Positions 26,982 through 35,076 of a DNA stretch of 44,124 nt are shown here, piece by piece. A model generated the notes under the pieces. It did no database searches. It saw only the letters and a program-made list of their open reading frames with translations, and was not told where the DNA came from. This stretch comes from an uncultured Clostridia bacterium. Its GTDB lineage: Bacteria > Bacillota > Clostridia > Christensenellales > Borkfalkiaceae. The stretch covers positions 1 to 44,124 of the forward strand of contig CANQMX010000014.1 of the NCBI GenBank assembly GCA_947625095.1. The letters are read 5' to 3'. Position numbers and translations under genes: made by a program. Numbering within the stretch: the stretch's first letter is position 1; the number at the start of each line of letters is the position of its first letter.

Positions 26982-28598
26982 TCAGACCTCGATTTTACGG
27001 TATTTTTTATCTGCGGTGAACCAGAACACGATCACGTTGATCGCCGCATAGACGACCGCGATCGCCACAGCGATGAGATAGGCCATCGTAGTTCCCTTTC
27101 CCCCGCCATCCGGGAGAATGATGCTGAGCGCGCCCAAAAGCGCGGCAACAACAAGCCCGATAAGTAGCATATAGGTGATGTTGATCTCCTCCGCCTCGCC
27201 GTTCGCCTTGGGCTTTAAGTTGGGATTGGCAAGGTTGAGGTTGATGCCGTTGAACACCAGCCCCGCGGCAAGCACGGCTTGGGTCACCACGAGCACCGCC
27301 ATCTCCGCGCCGTTCAAAAACTGCAAACTCGCCATCACTATGGCGCTGATCGCAAGCGCGATGATGCTCACCGCGATGTTCAAAAGCCCCTTGATGAGCA
27401 GTTGTTTCCTGTACCCGACGGGCACGAGTTTGGTGATGTAGAACTTTTTCCCCTCCACGCTCAATATCGACCCCGCGAAGGAGCAGATCATCGCCATGAA
27501 CACCGCGACAACGAGCATCGACGTGCCGAAATTGAACCCAGGGCCGATCTGCGCTTCGCCCACCATCGACACGAGCCGGTTGCAGAAAAATACCATGACC
27601 GGGGTGGAGATCGCAACGCCAAGATAAAAATACGAATACGTCTTCGTCCGCAGGATCTCCTTGAACTGGTAGCGGAAAATGGCACGCGCACTGTTGTAAC
27701 CATCCACCTTGGTTTGTCTGACCCGCACGCCGAAGCCGCTGTCCAGCGCCTTGTTCCGGAAACTCGTGCAGACGATGCGCGCCAGCGCCACCCCGCCCGC
27801 AATGAGGGCGGCGGACGCCCCGAGAAGTACCCCGATGCCGAGACCGAACCGCTCGAAAAAGATCATGTTGCCGAGATAGTACGCAGGATTATAATATGCG
27901 TCCATCCCCGTAAGCAGACTGTTCCATATCTCCAAAGTGCCCTTTTCCCAATTCCTGTGGATGAAGAATTGCGCGAGGGCCGTGAGGATGTAATCGTACA
28001 AAAAGAACGCCCCCACCAATACCGCGACGAACACGCCGAGCATGACGAATGTGTTGCGTTCGAGGAGCGTAACGATGTACATCACGGGGATCGCAATGAA
28101 GATGGAGAGCGCAAACGGAATGAGCGGCATGAACAGCGCACCCAGAAGGACCCCCATCATAAAGACGAAGGTGATGCATTTCATCGCAATGCCGAACATG
28201 ATCATCACGGGTATGACCAGCACCGCCGAATAGATAGTGAGGTCGATGTAATTCAATATGAGATGGCAGACAAACTGTTTGAACGGGCTCAGGGGGAAGC
28301 GCGCCGTGATGAAGAGATCCGCAGGACGGTAGAGCCGCCTCATCTGCATCCCCGTCGCCGCGATCGTCAGCCCTATCATAATAATGGTAAGATAGAGCCC
28401 CGCAAGCCGCTTCGCCGAGACATCGATCTCTTCCTTGATAAACGCCGCGTTCAGTACATAGGTGAGCAGTAAAACAAGTGCAAGCGCTACGAGAACGGCA
28501 AGAAGCGCGGCAACCGCCGTCATGATGGCGCTCGCCTTGCTGTTGTTGCGGTTCAAGCCCCACTTCAATTTGAGTTGCAGACGGATAAACTCACGCAT
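26982..28598 (-). CDS. ABC-2-type transporter permease, second copy
   Basis: A 538-residue membrane protein with two multi-helix halves. It matches the permease at 3371-5053 in architecture and in the second-half motif EGKKFYITKLVPVGYRK; FRYQFKEILRTKTYSYFYLG matches the region KREFLLIFRTPSYAFSYFS there. Its start overlaps the ATPase stop codon by 8 nt, and the giant surface-protein gene follows by 11 nt. The product is the membrane part of an exporter of unknown substrate. Confidence 0.85.
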   Translation of the reverse strand: MREFIRLQLKLKWGLNRNNSKASAIMTAVAALLAVLVALALVLLLTYVLNAAFIKEEIDVSAKRLAGLYLTIIMIGLTIAATGMQMRRLYRPADLFITARFPLSPFKQFVCHLILNYIDLTIYSAVLVIPVMIMFGIAMKCITFVFMMGVLLGALFMPLIPFALSIFIAIPVMYIVTLLERNTFVMLGVFVAVLVGAFFLYDYILTALAQFFIHRNWEKGTLEIWNSLLTGMDAYYNPAYYLGNMIFFERFGLGIGVLLGASAALIAGGVALARIVCTSFRNKALDSGFGVRVRQTKVDGYNSARAIFRYQFKEILRTKTYSYFYLGVAISTPVMVFFCNRLVSMVGEAQIGPGFNFGTSMLVVAVFMAMICSFAGSILSVEGKKFYITKLVPVGYRKQLLIKGLLNIAVSIIALAISAIVMASLQFLNGAEMAVLVVTQAVLAAGLVFNGINLNLANPNLKPKANGEAEEINITYMLLIGLVVAALLGALSIILPDGGGKGTTMAYLIAVAIAVVYAAINVIVFWFTADKKYRKIEV

Positions 28599-29391
28599 CC
28601 TGATGTACCTCGTTCAGCGCGGTATAATAGCCGTTGAGGTCGAAATCCATCTCCTGCGTGAGGTCGACGACGTTCGCCACCTCCCCCTTCTTGATGAAGA
28701 CGACCTTGTCGCACGTCTTTTTGACGACTTCCAGATTGTGCGACGAGAAGAGCACAGAATGTTGGCTATCCGCATAGCCGCGGATAAATTCGCAGAGGAG
28801 CGCCATCGTCTGGTGATCGAGACCCACCATCGGCTCATCGAGAATCCAGAGTTTGGGCTTGTGCGCGAGCGCGCCCAAAATGCAGATCTTCTGCCGCATA
28901 CCGTGGGAATATCCCGCGATCTGCGCATCCAGCGCGTAGGCGATCTCAAAGCGCTTGGCGAGGTCATCCGTCACAAATTTTTTCTGCTCCTTCGTCGCCC
29001 CGTAGAGGCTTCCGATATAATTGATGTATTCCCTGCCCGTCAGTTTTTCGTAGACCGAGTGATCGTCCGGGACATACCCGATGAGCCGCTTGGCATCCTC
29101 CGACTGCTTCGTGATATCGTAGCCGCCCACTTTGATCGTGCCCTCCGTAAAGGGCAGCACGCCGATGACGCTCTTGATGATCGTGGATTTGCCCGCACCG
29201 TTGCTGCCGACAAGCCCCACGACCTCCCCCGCCGACACCGAAAAATTGACGTGCCGCGCAGAATAGCGATCGTTGTTCCTGTATTTTTTTGAAAAATCTT
29301 TGACTTCAAGCATATACGTATTCTCCGTCTTCGGAGCCGCGGCCGCCTTTGTCGATTTGGCTGTTCCCGCCGCTTTTTTTGACTCTCCCAC
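28591..29391 (-). CDS. ABC transporter ATP-binding protein, second copy
   Basis: A 266-residue ATPase with Walker A GSNGAGKST, signature YSHGMRQ, Walker B LWILDEP, D-loop GLDHQT and H-loop SSHNLE. Compared with the copy at 5043-5783 it has an Ala/Lys-rich N-terminal extension of about 26 residues (KAAGTAKSTKAAAAPKTEN) before the nucleotide-binding fold. The start is a GTG at 29391, fixed by AGGAGG at 29401-29406. It is first in the operon and probably transcribed from the C-tract promoter at 29527-29570. Confidence 0.88.
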   Translation of the reverse strand: MGESKKAAGTAKSTKAAAAPKTENTYMLEVKDFSKKYRNNDRYSARHVNFSVSAGEVVGLVGSNGAGKSTIIKSVIGVLPFTEGTIKVGGYDITKQSEDAKRLIGYVPDDHSVYEKLTGREYINYIGSLYGATKEQKKFVTDDLAKRFEIAYALDAQIAGYSHGMRQKICILGALAHKPKLWILDEPMVGLDHQTMALLCEFIRGYADSQHSVLFSSHNLEVVKKTCDKVVFIKKGEVANVVDLTQEMDFDLNGYYTALNEVHQDA

Positions 29392-29454
29392 AGTAATTTG
29401 CCTCCTATTTGTTTTTCTTATGACTCCCGCAAAACGCGCACGATGGCGTCCGGT

Positions 29455-29472
29455 GCGTAGCTTTAGCTACGC
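29455..29472. promoter_or_regulatory. Perfect inverted repeat in the leader of the second ABC operon
   Basis: GCGTAGCT and AGCTACGC flank TT, an 8-bp dyad between promoter P2 and the ATPase start, about 64 nt upstream of the GTG. It could be an operator or an RNA hairpin. Confidence 0.4.
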
Positions 29473-29526
29473 GATCCGCGCAAATTCGCGACATTTCAAC
29501 GGGTTTTTTCACAGCATACCAATTCC

Positions 29527-29570
29527 AATATACCACCCCACCCCCCCCCGTTGTCAAATTTTTTCAGTCA
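29527..29570 (-). promoter_or_regulatory. Promoter P2 of the giant surface-protein operon, C-tract spacer
   Basis: Minus-strand order: TGACTGAA (29570-29563), five bases, TTGACA (29557-29552), a 19-nt spacer with nine consecutive G (plus-strand C 29541-29549), TATATT (29532-29527). Block and spacing match promoters P1 and P3. A strongly A/T-rich stretch lies upstream (about 29575-29745), where I see no gene. Confidence 0.65.
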
Positions 29571-29986
29571 TGAAAATATATGACAAACTTGAATTTTGGC
29601 GAATTTTTGCGGATTTTGGCGAAAACTTTTTCCACAAAACACCGCGTTTTGCCCCACTTTTGCATAAAAAATCGCGTTTTTCGGCGCAAAACGGCGAAAA
29701 AACGCGTTCGAAAAAATTGTTGAAAAAAATTTACAAAAAACCGCCGCACCTTTGCCCCCCGCGTCATTCTGCCCCGCCCGCACTCTTCCCGCCCTCATAC
29801 CGAGTTGCCGCCCGCGCCTCTTCCTTCCCTCTACTCCTCATACACTCGTTGCCCCCTCCTCGGGAGGGGGATAAAGGGGGTGGGGCTTCCCTCATACCGA
29901 GGCTTCGCAGAAGCCGAGTGTATCTTTTGTTTTTCTCGCCCCGTCTATCTTATTATCCCCTCCCCGCGCTGCCGCGCCTTGCCTTC

Positions 29987-30087
29987 GCGTCATTCTGAGC
30001 CGCCGCCCGCCCCTGTCCCACACATGGGACAGGGGCGGGCGGCGAGCGAAGAATCCCGAACAACGAAGTCCGCCCCCTCATTTTCTC
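29987..30087 (+). repeat. Hairpin repeat element A, copy 1
   Basis: A perfect 19-bp stem (30001-30019 with 30026-30044) and an ACACAT loop within conserved flanks. Variable stem part reads CCCGCCCC with GGGGCGGG. Confidence 0.85.
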
Positions 30088-30317
30088 ACCCCGTCCCACG
30101 CGCCCTCTTCCTTCCCTCATACCGAGGCTTCGCAGAAGCCGAGTGTATCTTATCCCCCTCCCCGCGGCAGAGCCGCGGGGAGGGGGACGCAGGGGGAGGG
30201 GGACTCTTGCCCACCCCTAGAGGGGTGGGTGTCTGCCGCAGGCAGACGGAAGGGGTGTCATTCCGTCCCGCTGCGCCACGCACGAGCATATCCTACCCCC
30301 CTCCTCGCGCCGCCTTC

Positions 30318-30418
30318 GCGTCATTCTGAGCCACCGCCCGTCCCTGTCCCACACATGGGACAGGGACGGGCGGCGCGCGAAGAATCCCGAACAACGAAGT
30401 CCGCCCCCTCATTTTCTC
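30318..30418 (+). repeat. Hairpin repeat element A, copy 2
   Basis: A 17-bp stem (30334-30350 with 30357-30373), same loop; variable stem part reads CCCGTCCC with GGGACGGG, a compensated C-G to T-A change relative to copy 1. Confidence 0.85.
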
Positions 30419-30554
30419 ACCCCGTCCCGCGCGCCCTCTTCCTTCCCTCATACCGAGGCTTCGCAGAAGCCGAGTGTATCTTTTGTTTTTCTCCCCCCGC
30501 CCATCTTATTGTCCCCCTCCCCGCGCGCTGCCCTCGCCTCCGCGCCTTGCCTTC

Positions 30555-30654
30555 GCGTCATTCTGAGCCGCCGTCTGCCCCTGTCCCACACATGGGACAG
30601 GGGCAGACGGCGCGCGAAGAATCCCGAACAACTAAGTCCGCCCCCTCATTTCTC
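30555..30654 (+). repeat. Hairpin repeat element A, copy 3
   Basis: A 19-bp stem (30569-30587 with 30594-30612), same loop; variable stem part reads TCTGCCCC with GGGGCAGA, so two further base pairs are changed on both arms. Confidence 0.85.
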
Positions 30655-30778
30655 ACCCCCCCTGCGCCCTCTTCCTTCCCTCATACCGAGTTCCCGCCCG
30701 TCCGCAACTGCGGACGGGCGGCAAGCGCCCCGCCGCACCATTTTCGACCAAAGGCGGCACACCCCGCGCCTTGCCTTC

Positions 30779-30879
30779 GCGTCATTCTGAGCCGCCGCCC
30801 GTCCCTGTCCCACACATGGGACAGGGACGGGCGGCGCGCGAAGAATCCCGAACAACGAAGTCCGCCCCCTCATTTTCTC
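30779..30879 (+). repeat. Hairpin repeat element A, copy 4
   Basis: A 19-bp stem (30793-30811 with 30818-30836), same loop; stem version as in copy 2. Confidence 0.85.
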
Positions 30880-31193
30880 GCGCCCCGCGCCCTCTTCTTT
30901 CCTCATACCGAGTTCCCGCCGCCGCGCTCTGCGCGGCGGGCGGCAAGCGCCCCGCGCGCACTATTGCCGACTAAGCGCGGCACAAGGAGCGTAGCGACGA
31001 AGTAGTGTATCTTATGCTTTTCTCCCCCCCCCGCCCATCTTATTATCCCCCCCCCGCTCGTCGGCGTGGGGCGAGTGTATCTTTCCAAAAAAAATAAAAA
31101 TTTTTTGGCATACATAAAACATTGAGCGAAAATTTTATGGTACGATATCTATGTAGAGAAGAGAATACACCACAAAAAAGAGCGGCGCGTGAG

Positions 31194-31267
31194 CAAAAAA
31201 GACCTCCGCTGCGGCAAGCGCGGCAGCCGCAAGGGCGGCGGCAGCGCGCGCCGCAGCGGAGGTCTTT
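31194..31267 (-). terminator. Terminator of the glycosidase operon
   Basis: An 18-bp perfect stem (31198-31215 with 31250-31267) with a GC-rich 34-nt loop, followed on the minus strand by a T run. An additional AT-rich palindrome lies at 31271-31294, nearer to the stop codon at 31344. Confidence 0.75.
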
Positions 31268-31343
31268 ATAGGGGAAATTTTATAAAATTCCCCCTCATTT
31301 TATTGAAAAAGGTTCGCGCTGCTGAAATAAATTCGCAGAGCCT

Positions 31344-32657
31344 TTACTTTTTCCGATAAATGCAGGCGGAGTACGGGCGGAGGTAGATGTCGTTCAAATT
31401 GCGCACCTCGCCCGTCAGAAGGTCGACGCCCTCTGCTTCCTCCACGCGGACGGTGGGGTCGGTCTCCGTGATGTTGACGGCGACGATGATCTTTTCGCCC
31501 CCGAATTCCCGCACGAAAGCGAACCAGCCGTTTTGAACGACCGCCTTTTGATAGTCCCCGTAGGCGAGCGCGCGGTTCTCTCTCCGTATCTTGGCAAGGC
31601 GCGCGATGTGTGCGGAAAGTTCGGGGTTGGCGGTCTTGTCGATCTCGTCGATGCACGGGCGGAGGTCGTAGTCCAAATTCCCCTTTTTGCCCTCGATACC
31701 GAACTCCGAACCGTAATAGACGCAGGGAATACCGGGCATCGTAAAGAGCAAAGTATAGAGATTTTTGAGGTTTTTTTGCTCCTTTAAGGCGGTGGCGGCG
31801 CGCTCGACATCGTGATTGTCGACGAAGTTGAAAAGGCGCTTTCCGCGGAAGAGACACCACGGAAAGTTGCCGAAGAGGCGGGTCATGGAATATTCGATCT
31901 CGAAGAGGTTGCGGCTGTTGAACGCCGAGAGCATACTGCGGAAACCCTCGTAGTTGGTGGCGGAGTCGAGCCGCGCGGGGGTGACGTTTTTTTCGAAATT
32001 GTTGAGGCGGATGACTTCGCCCACGAGGAAAAATTCGGGCTTTTGTTCATTCACCGTGCGGCGCAAAAGTTCCAAAAACCACGGCGGGAGAAGATAACTC
32101 ACGTCGAGGCGGAGGCCGTCGATCTCAAACTCCCGTATCCAAAACCGCACGGCGTTCATGAGATATTGTTGAAGTTCGGCGTTTTCGAGGTTCAACTTGA
32201 CGAGTTCGGGGTGTCCCTCCCAATCGGCGTAGGAAAATCCGTCGTCGTAGCGGGAATTGCCGCTAAAATTTATGTGAAAAAAGAAGCGTTCGGGCGCATT
32301 TTCGCGATTTTTTTGCACGTTTTTGAAGGGCGGGAAGTCGCGGCCGACGTGATTGAACACGCCGTCCAAAACGACGCGGATCCCCGCCGCGTGGAAGGCT
32401 TGCACGAGCGATTTGAACTCCGCGTTGGTGCCGAGGCGCCTGTCCACCGTGAAAAAATCCACCGTGTCGTAGCCGTGGCGCACGCTCTCGAAGAGCGGAT
32501 TGAAGAGGACGGCCGTCACGCCCATCTGTTTGAGGCGGGGAATTTCCGCCTCGATTCTATGAAAGCGGTGGCGGATCTCGCCGAAGTCGTTATAGCGCTC
32601 CGCGCCGCAGAACCCCAAGGGGTAAATTTGATAAAAAACCGCCTCGTCAAACCACAT
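31344..32657 (-). CDS. GH13 alpha-amylase family glycosidase (cyclomaltodextrinase-like)
   Basis: A 437-residue cytoplasmic enzyme that should act on alpha-glucan oligosaccharides. The four GH13 regions are present: DGVFNHVG (98-105), GLRLDVS with nucleophile D185, VGEVI with acid/base E214, and FVDNHD with D283. There is no signal peptide and no N-terminal carbohydrate-binding domain, so it is shorter than classical neopullulanases. It starts inside the end of the GH3 gene (11-nt overlap) and is the last gene of the operon. Exact specificity (maltodextrin, cyclodextrin or trehalose-type substrates) cannot be decided from sequence. Confidence 0.92.
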   Translation of the reverse strand: MWFDEAVFYQIYPLGFCGAERYNDFGEIRHRFHRIEAEIPRLKQMGVTAVLFNPLFESVRHGYDTVDFFTVDRRLGTNAEFKSLVQAFHAAGIRVVLDGVFNHVGRDFPPFKNVQKNRENAPERFFFHINFSGNSRYDDGFSYADWEGHPELVKLNLENAELQQYLMNAVRFWIREFEIDGLRLDVSYLLPPWFLELLRRTVNEQKPEFFLVGEVIRLNNFEKNVTPARLDSATNYEGFRSMLSAFNSRNLFEIEYSMTRLFGNFPWCLFRGKRLFNFVDNHDVERAATALKEQKNLKNLYTLLFTMPGIPCVYYGSEFGIEGKKGNLDYDLRPCIDEIDKTANPELSAHIARLAKIRRENRALAYGDYQKAVVQNGWFAFVREFGGEKIIVAVNITETDPTVRVEEAEGVDLLTGEVRNLNDIYLRPYSACIYRKK

Positions 32658-34962
32658 CGCCGTTCTCCCCGTGCTCCGAATTTTTCGCCGCCGACGTCTT
32701 CAAAATTGCGCCCAAAATTTCGCAGGCGTTTTTCTGCAGCTCGCCGCGGGTCAAGTGCCCCTTTTTGTTCAACTTTTTGAGAAGCCCGCCGTGCTGGTAC
32801 TTTTTGCCGAGGTAGCCGCCGCCCGGCATCAGCACGTTGACGCCCGCATGGACGCGCGCCGCGTTGTTTTTGCGCTTTCCCGCCTGCGGGCAAGTGCCCT
32901 TCTGCATCCACCAATCGGTGATAACGCACCCTTCGAAGCCCCACTCGCCGCGCAAAATTCCGCGCACGAGGGCGGAATTGTAGTGCGCGTAGACGCCGTT
33001 TATCTTGTTATAACTCGTCATGAGGAAGTGCGGCTCTGCCTCCTTGACGCAAATTTCAAAGCCGCGCAGGTAAATTTCGCGGAGCGCCCTTTCGGAGAGG
33101 CGGCTATCGTTGTGGCTGCGGTTGAATTCCTGATTGTTGCAGGCGAAGTGCTTGGGGCACGCCGAGACGCCCGCGCTCTGCACGCCGCGCACCGCCCCCG
33201 CCGCGATCTTGCCCGTGAGCAAGGGGTCTTCGGAATAATATTCGAAGTTGCGGCCGCACAGCGGGTCGCGGTGAATGTTCATGGCGGGCGCGAGGAGGAC
33301 ATCGGAGCCGCGCGCCTTCATTTCCTCCCCCACGCCGCGGTAGACCTCCTCCACGAGGGCGGGGTCGAAGGTGCAGGCGAGGAGGGTCGCGATGGGCAAA
33401 AGCGACGACGAGGTTTTCAGGCGGATGCCCGACGGCCCATCCGTCATGGTGACGGGCGGGACGCCGCGGGCGCGAAGTTCCTCCGTGACGCCGCCCATGA
33501 CGCCCGCGTTGCCGCGCGCGCCCAGGGGGCTATCCATTTTGAGCGCGCCGAAGGCGAGGGCTTCGAGGTCTTTATCGGAGAGCGACGAGACGAACGCCGC
33601 GAGCGTCGCCCTGCCCGCCGAAACCTCGGAAAACCGACAATGTGTTGCATTTTTTTCAAGTTCGGGCGGAAGTTCGACCGCGTAGGAGAGCGGCGGCGCG
33701 GGTTCTACGGCGCGGGCTTGAAGTTCAAATGAGGCGATCGAATTTGCGCTCCGCACGTCCGTGCCCGCGTAGAGGCGGTACGTTCCGCCGACTACAACAA
33801 ATGCGCCCTGCGCTTCGTCATAGACGGAGAAGGCGCGCCCGTCGAGCACGATCTCCCCCTCCTCTTCCTCGCCCGGGGCGAGTTCCTTGGTCTTGTAAAA
33901 CCCGACGAGTTCGCGGGCGGGAGAGTTTTCGGCGGGCTTTTCCGCATAGATCTGCACGACCTCGCGCCCCGCAAATTTGCCCGTGTTTTTGACGCAAAAT
34001 TTTACCGCGCCGCCATCGTAGCGCGCGGAGAGCGCAAAGGTCGTATAGGACAGCCCGAAGCCGAAGGGAAAGAGCACGTCGGCTTTCGCGCGCGTTTCAA
34101 AGTGGCGGTAGCCGACAAAAATATCCTCCGCGTAGTCGTTATACGCCGCGTTGCCGAAATTTTTTGCCGAGGGATAGGCGGAATAGGCGCGGGCGACGGT
34201 ATCGGCGAGTTTGCCGCAAGGGCTGAACTTGCCGAGCAGGAGGTCGGCGCAGGCGTTGCCCGCCTCCATACCGCCCTGCCATAGAAGAAGCGCGGCGGAG
34301 ATATTGTATTCCTCCAAAAAGGAGAGATCGATGACGCTCCCCACGTTGAGCAGCACGGCGACGCGCGGAAACGCCGCTCCGACGCGGGAGAGCATGGCCT
34401 TCTCCTCCGCCGTGAGGTAGAAACTGCCCGCTTCGAGTTCGTTTTCGCGATCCTCGCCCGCAGCCCTGCCGAGGACGACGACGGCGGTATCCGTCTCCGC
34501 GCGGGCGGAGGCGACGAGTTCCTCGGAGAGCGGCATTTCGGGGAAGAAGCGCGGCCAATCCCCCCATGCGCCGTGGGAGACGGGGTTTTGTGCGGCGTAG
34601 GCGACGTAGGCATTTTTGAGCGGCTCGACGAGGTCGGCGCCGCCCTCTTCCAGCCCTTGAAGGAGACTGACGCGGTAGGGCTTGATGACGTCGCCGCCCG
34701 AGCCGTAGCCCGTGTAAAAGGTATCCGTCTGCACCCGCCCGAAGAGGGCGAATTTGCCGAAAATCGGCAATATATTGTCATTTTTCAGGAGCACCGCCCC
34801 CTCCCGCGCCGCGCGGCGCAGAAGAGCGGACATCGCGGGCGAGGTGGTGTTCTCCCCATCCAAAGAGAGATTTTCGCCCTGCTTCAAGGCGCTCCCCGAG
34901 AGGGAAAAATAGATCTTCGCCGCAAAATTTTTTGCCCTTTGCTTGAATGTGACCCAGCCCAC
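32647..34962 (-). CDS. GH3 beta-glucosidase-like glycosidase with reversed domain order
   Basis: A 771-residue cytoplasmic enzyme; GH3 members remove terminal beta-linked glucose or xylose. The alpha/beta sandwich domain (GREGAVLLKND-like start, LLLWQGGMEAGNACADLLLG, then FPFGFGLSYTTF and a fibronectin-III-like part) comes first, and the TIM-barrel follows (MTDGPSGIR, PAMNIHRDPLCGRNFEYYSEDP, KHFACNNQE). The nucleophile is D683 in CVITDWW, close to the C-terminus. Reversed order is known in some ruminal clostridial beta-glucosidases such as those of Ruminococcus albus and Butyrivibrio. The GTG at 34962 is the start: ACCTCC (reverse GGAGGT) lies 5 nt upstream, and longer starts would overlap the promoter. 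Confidence 0.92.
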   Translation of the reverse strand: MGWVTFKQRAKNFAAKIYFSLSGSALKQGENLSLDGENTTSPAMSALLRRAAREGAVLLKNDNILPIFGKFALFGRVQTDTFYTGYGSGGDVIKPYRVSLLQGLEEGGADLVEPLKNAYVAYAAQNPVSHGAWGDWPRFFPEMPLSEELVASARAETDTAVVVLGRAAGEDRENELEAGSFYLTAEEKAMLSRVGAAFPRVAVLLNVGSVIDLSFLEEYNISAALLLWQGGMEAGNACADLLLGKFSPCGKLADTVARAYSAYPSAKNFGNAAYNDYAEDIFVGYRHFETRAKADVLFPFGFGLSYTTFALSARYDGGAVKFCVKNTGKFAGREVVQIYAEKPAENSPARELVGFYKTKELAPGEEEEGEIVLDGRAFSVYDEAQGAFVVVGGTYRLYAGTDVRSANSIASFELQARAVEPAPPLSYAVELPPELEKNATHCRFSEVSAGRATLAAFVSSLSDKDLEALAFGALKMDSPLGARGNAGVMGGVTEELRARGVPPVTMTDGPSGIRLKTSSSLLPIATLLACTFDPALVEEVYRGVGEEMKARGSDVLLAPAMNIHRDPLCGRNFEYYSEDPLLTGKIAAGAVRGVQSAGVSACPKHFACNNQEFNRSHNDSRLSERALREIYLRGFEICVKEAEPHFLMTSYNKINGVYAHYNSALVRGILRGEWGFEGCVITDWWMQKGTCPQAGKRKNNAARVHAGVNVLMPGGGYLGKKYQHGGLLKKLNKKGHLTRGELQKNACEILGAILKTSAAKNSEHGENGDVV

Positions 34963-34980
34963 TTTGCACCTCCGAAAATT

Positions 34981-35009
34981 ATTATAGCATGGGGACGGAA
35001 ACCTGTCAA
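34981..35009 (-). promoter_or_regulatory. Consensus promoter of the glycosidase operon
   Basis: On the minus strand TTGACA (35009-35004), a 17-nt spacer, TATAAT (34986-34981) with extended TGC: a full consensus match. Back to back with the aminopeptidase promoter, 7 nt between the two -35 elements. Confidence 0.9.
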
Positions 35010-35016
35010 TGCGCGC

Positions 35017-35045
35017 TTGCAATTTTCCGCGCGCAGGTGTATAAT
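35017..35045 (+). promoter_or_regulatory. Promoter of the M18 aminopeptidase gene
   Basis: TTGCAA (35017-35022), a 17-nt spacer and TATAAT (35040-35045). Confidence 0.8.
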
Positions 35046-35076
35046 ACGGGGGAAAATACCAAAAGGAAGCAAGAAA

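Larger units (their letters stand above)
29750..31080. repeat. Intergenic palindromic repeat mosaic II
   Basis: About 1.3 kb without a gene; reading frames here are low-complexity by-products. It is built from at least three recurring parts: (A) GCGTCATTCTGAGC ... GCGAAGAATCCC around a GC-rich palindrome, four copies listed separately; (B) CCCTCATACCGAG, a variable hairpin such as GGCTTCGCAGAAGCC, then GAGTGTATCTT, at about 29890-29930, 30115-30152, 30445-30482 and degenerate ends at 30675 and 30900; (C) CCCCCTC...GAGGGGG hairpins at about 29851-29870 and 30155-30188. It separates the P2 promoter region from the glycosidase operon end. Confidence 0.8.

Noticed and set aside
29805..31005. Plus-strand open frames of 174 and 258 codons in repeat mosaic II
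   Set aside because: They run through the repeated palindromes, are low-complexity (Pro, Arg, Ser) and have no start signals; the DNA is better explained as non-coding repeats.
31084..31270. A possible small RNA on the plus strand upstream of the large hairpin
   Set aside because: Only weak promoter-like matches (TTGAGC, 18 nt, TATCTA) exist and the hairpin has its T run on the minus strand, so it is better read as the terminator of the glycosidase operon.
34573..35076. Longer N-terminus for the M18 aminopeptidase
   Set aside because: The upstream extension runs antisense through the GH3 gene and across both promoters; the family N-terminus and ribosome site fit the ATG at 35077.
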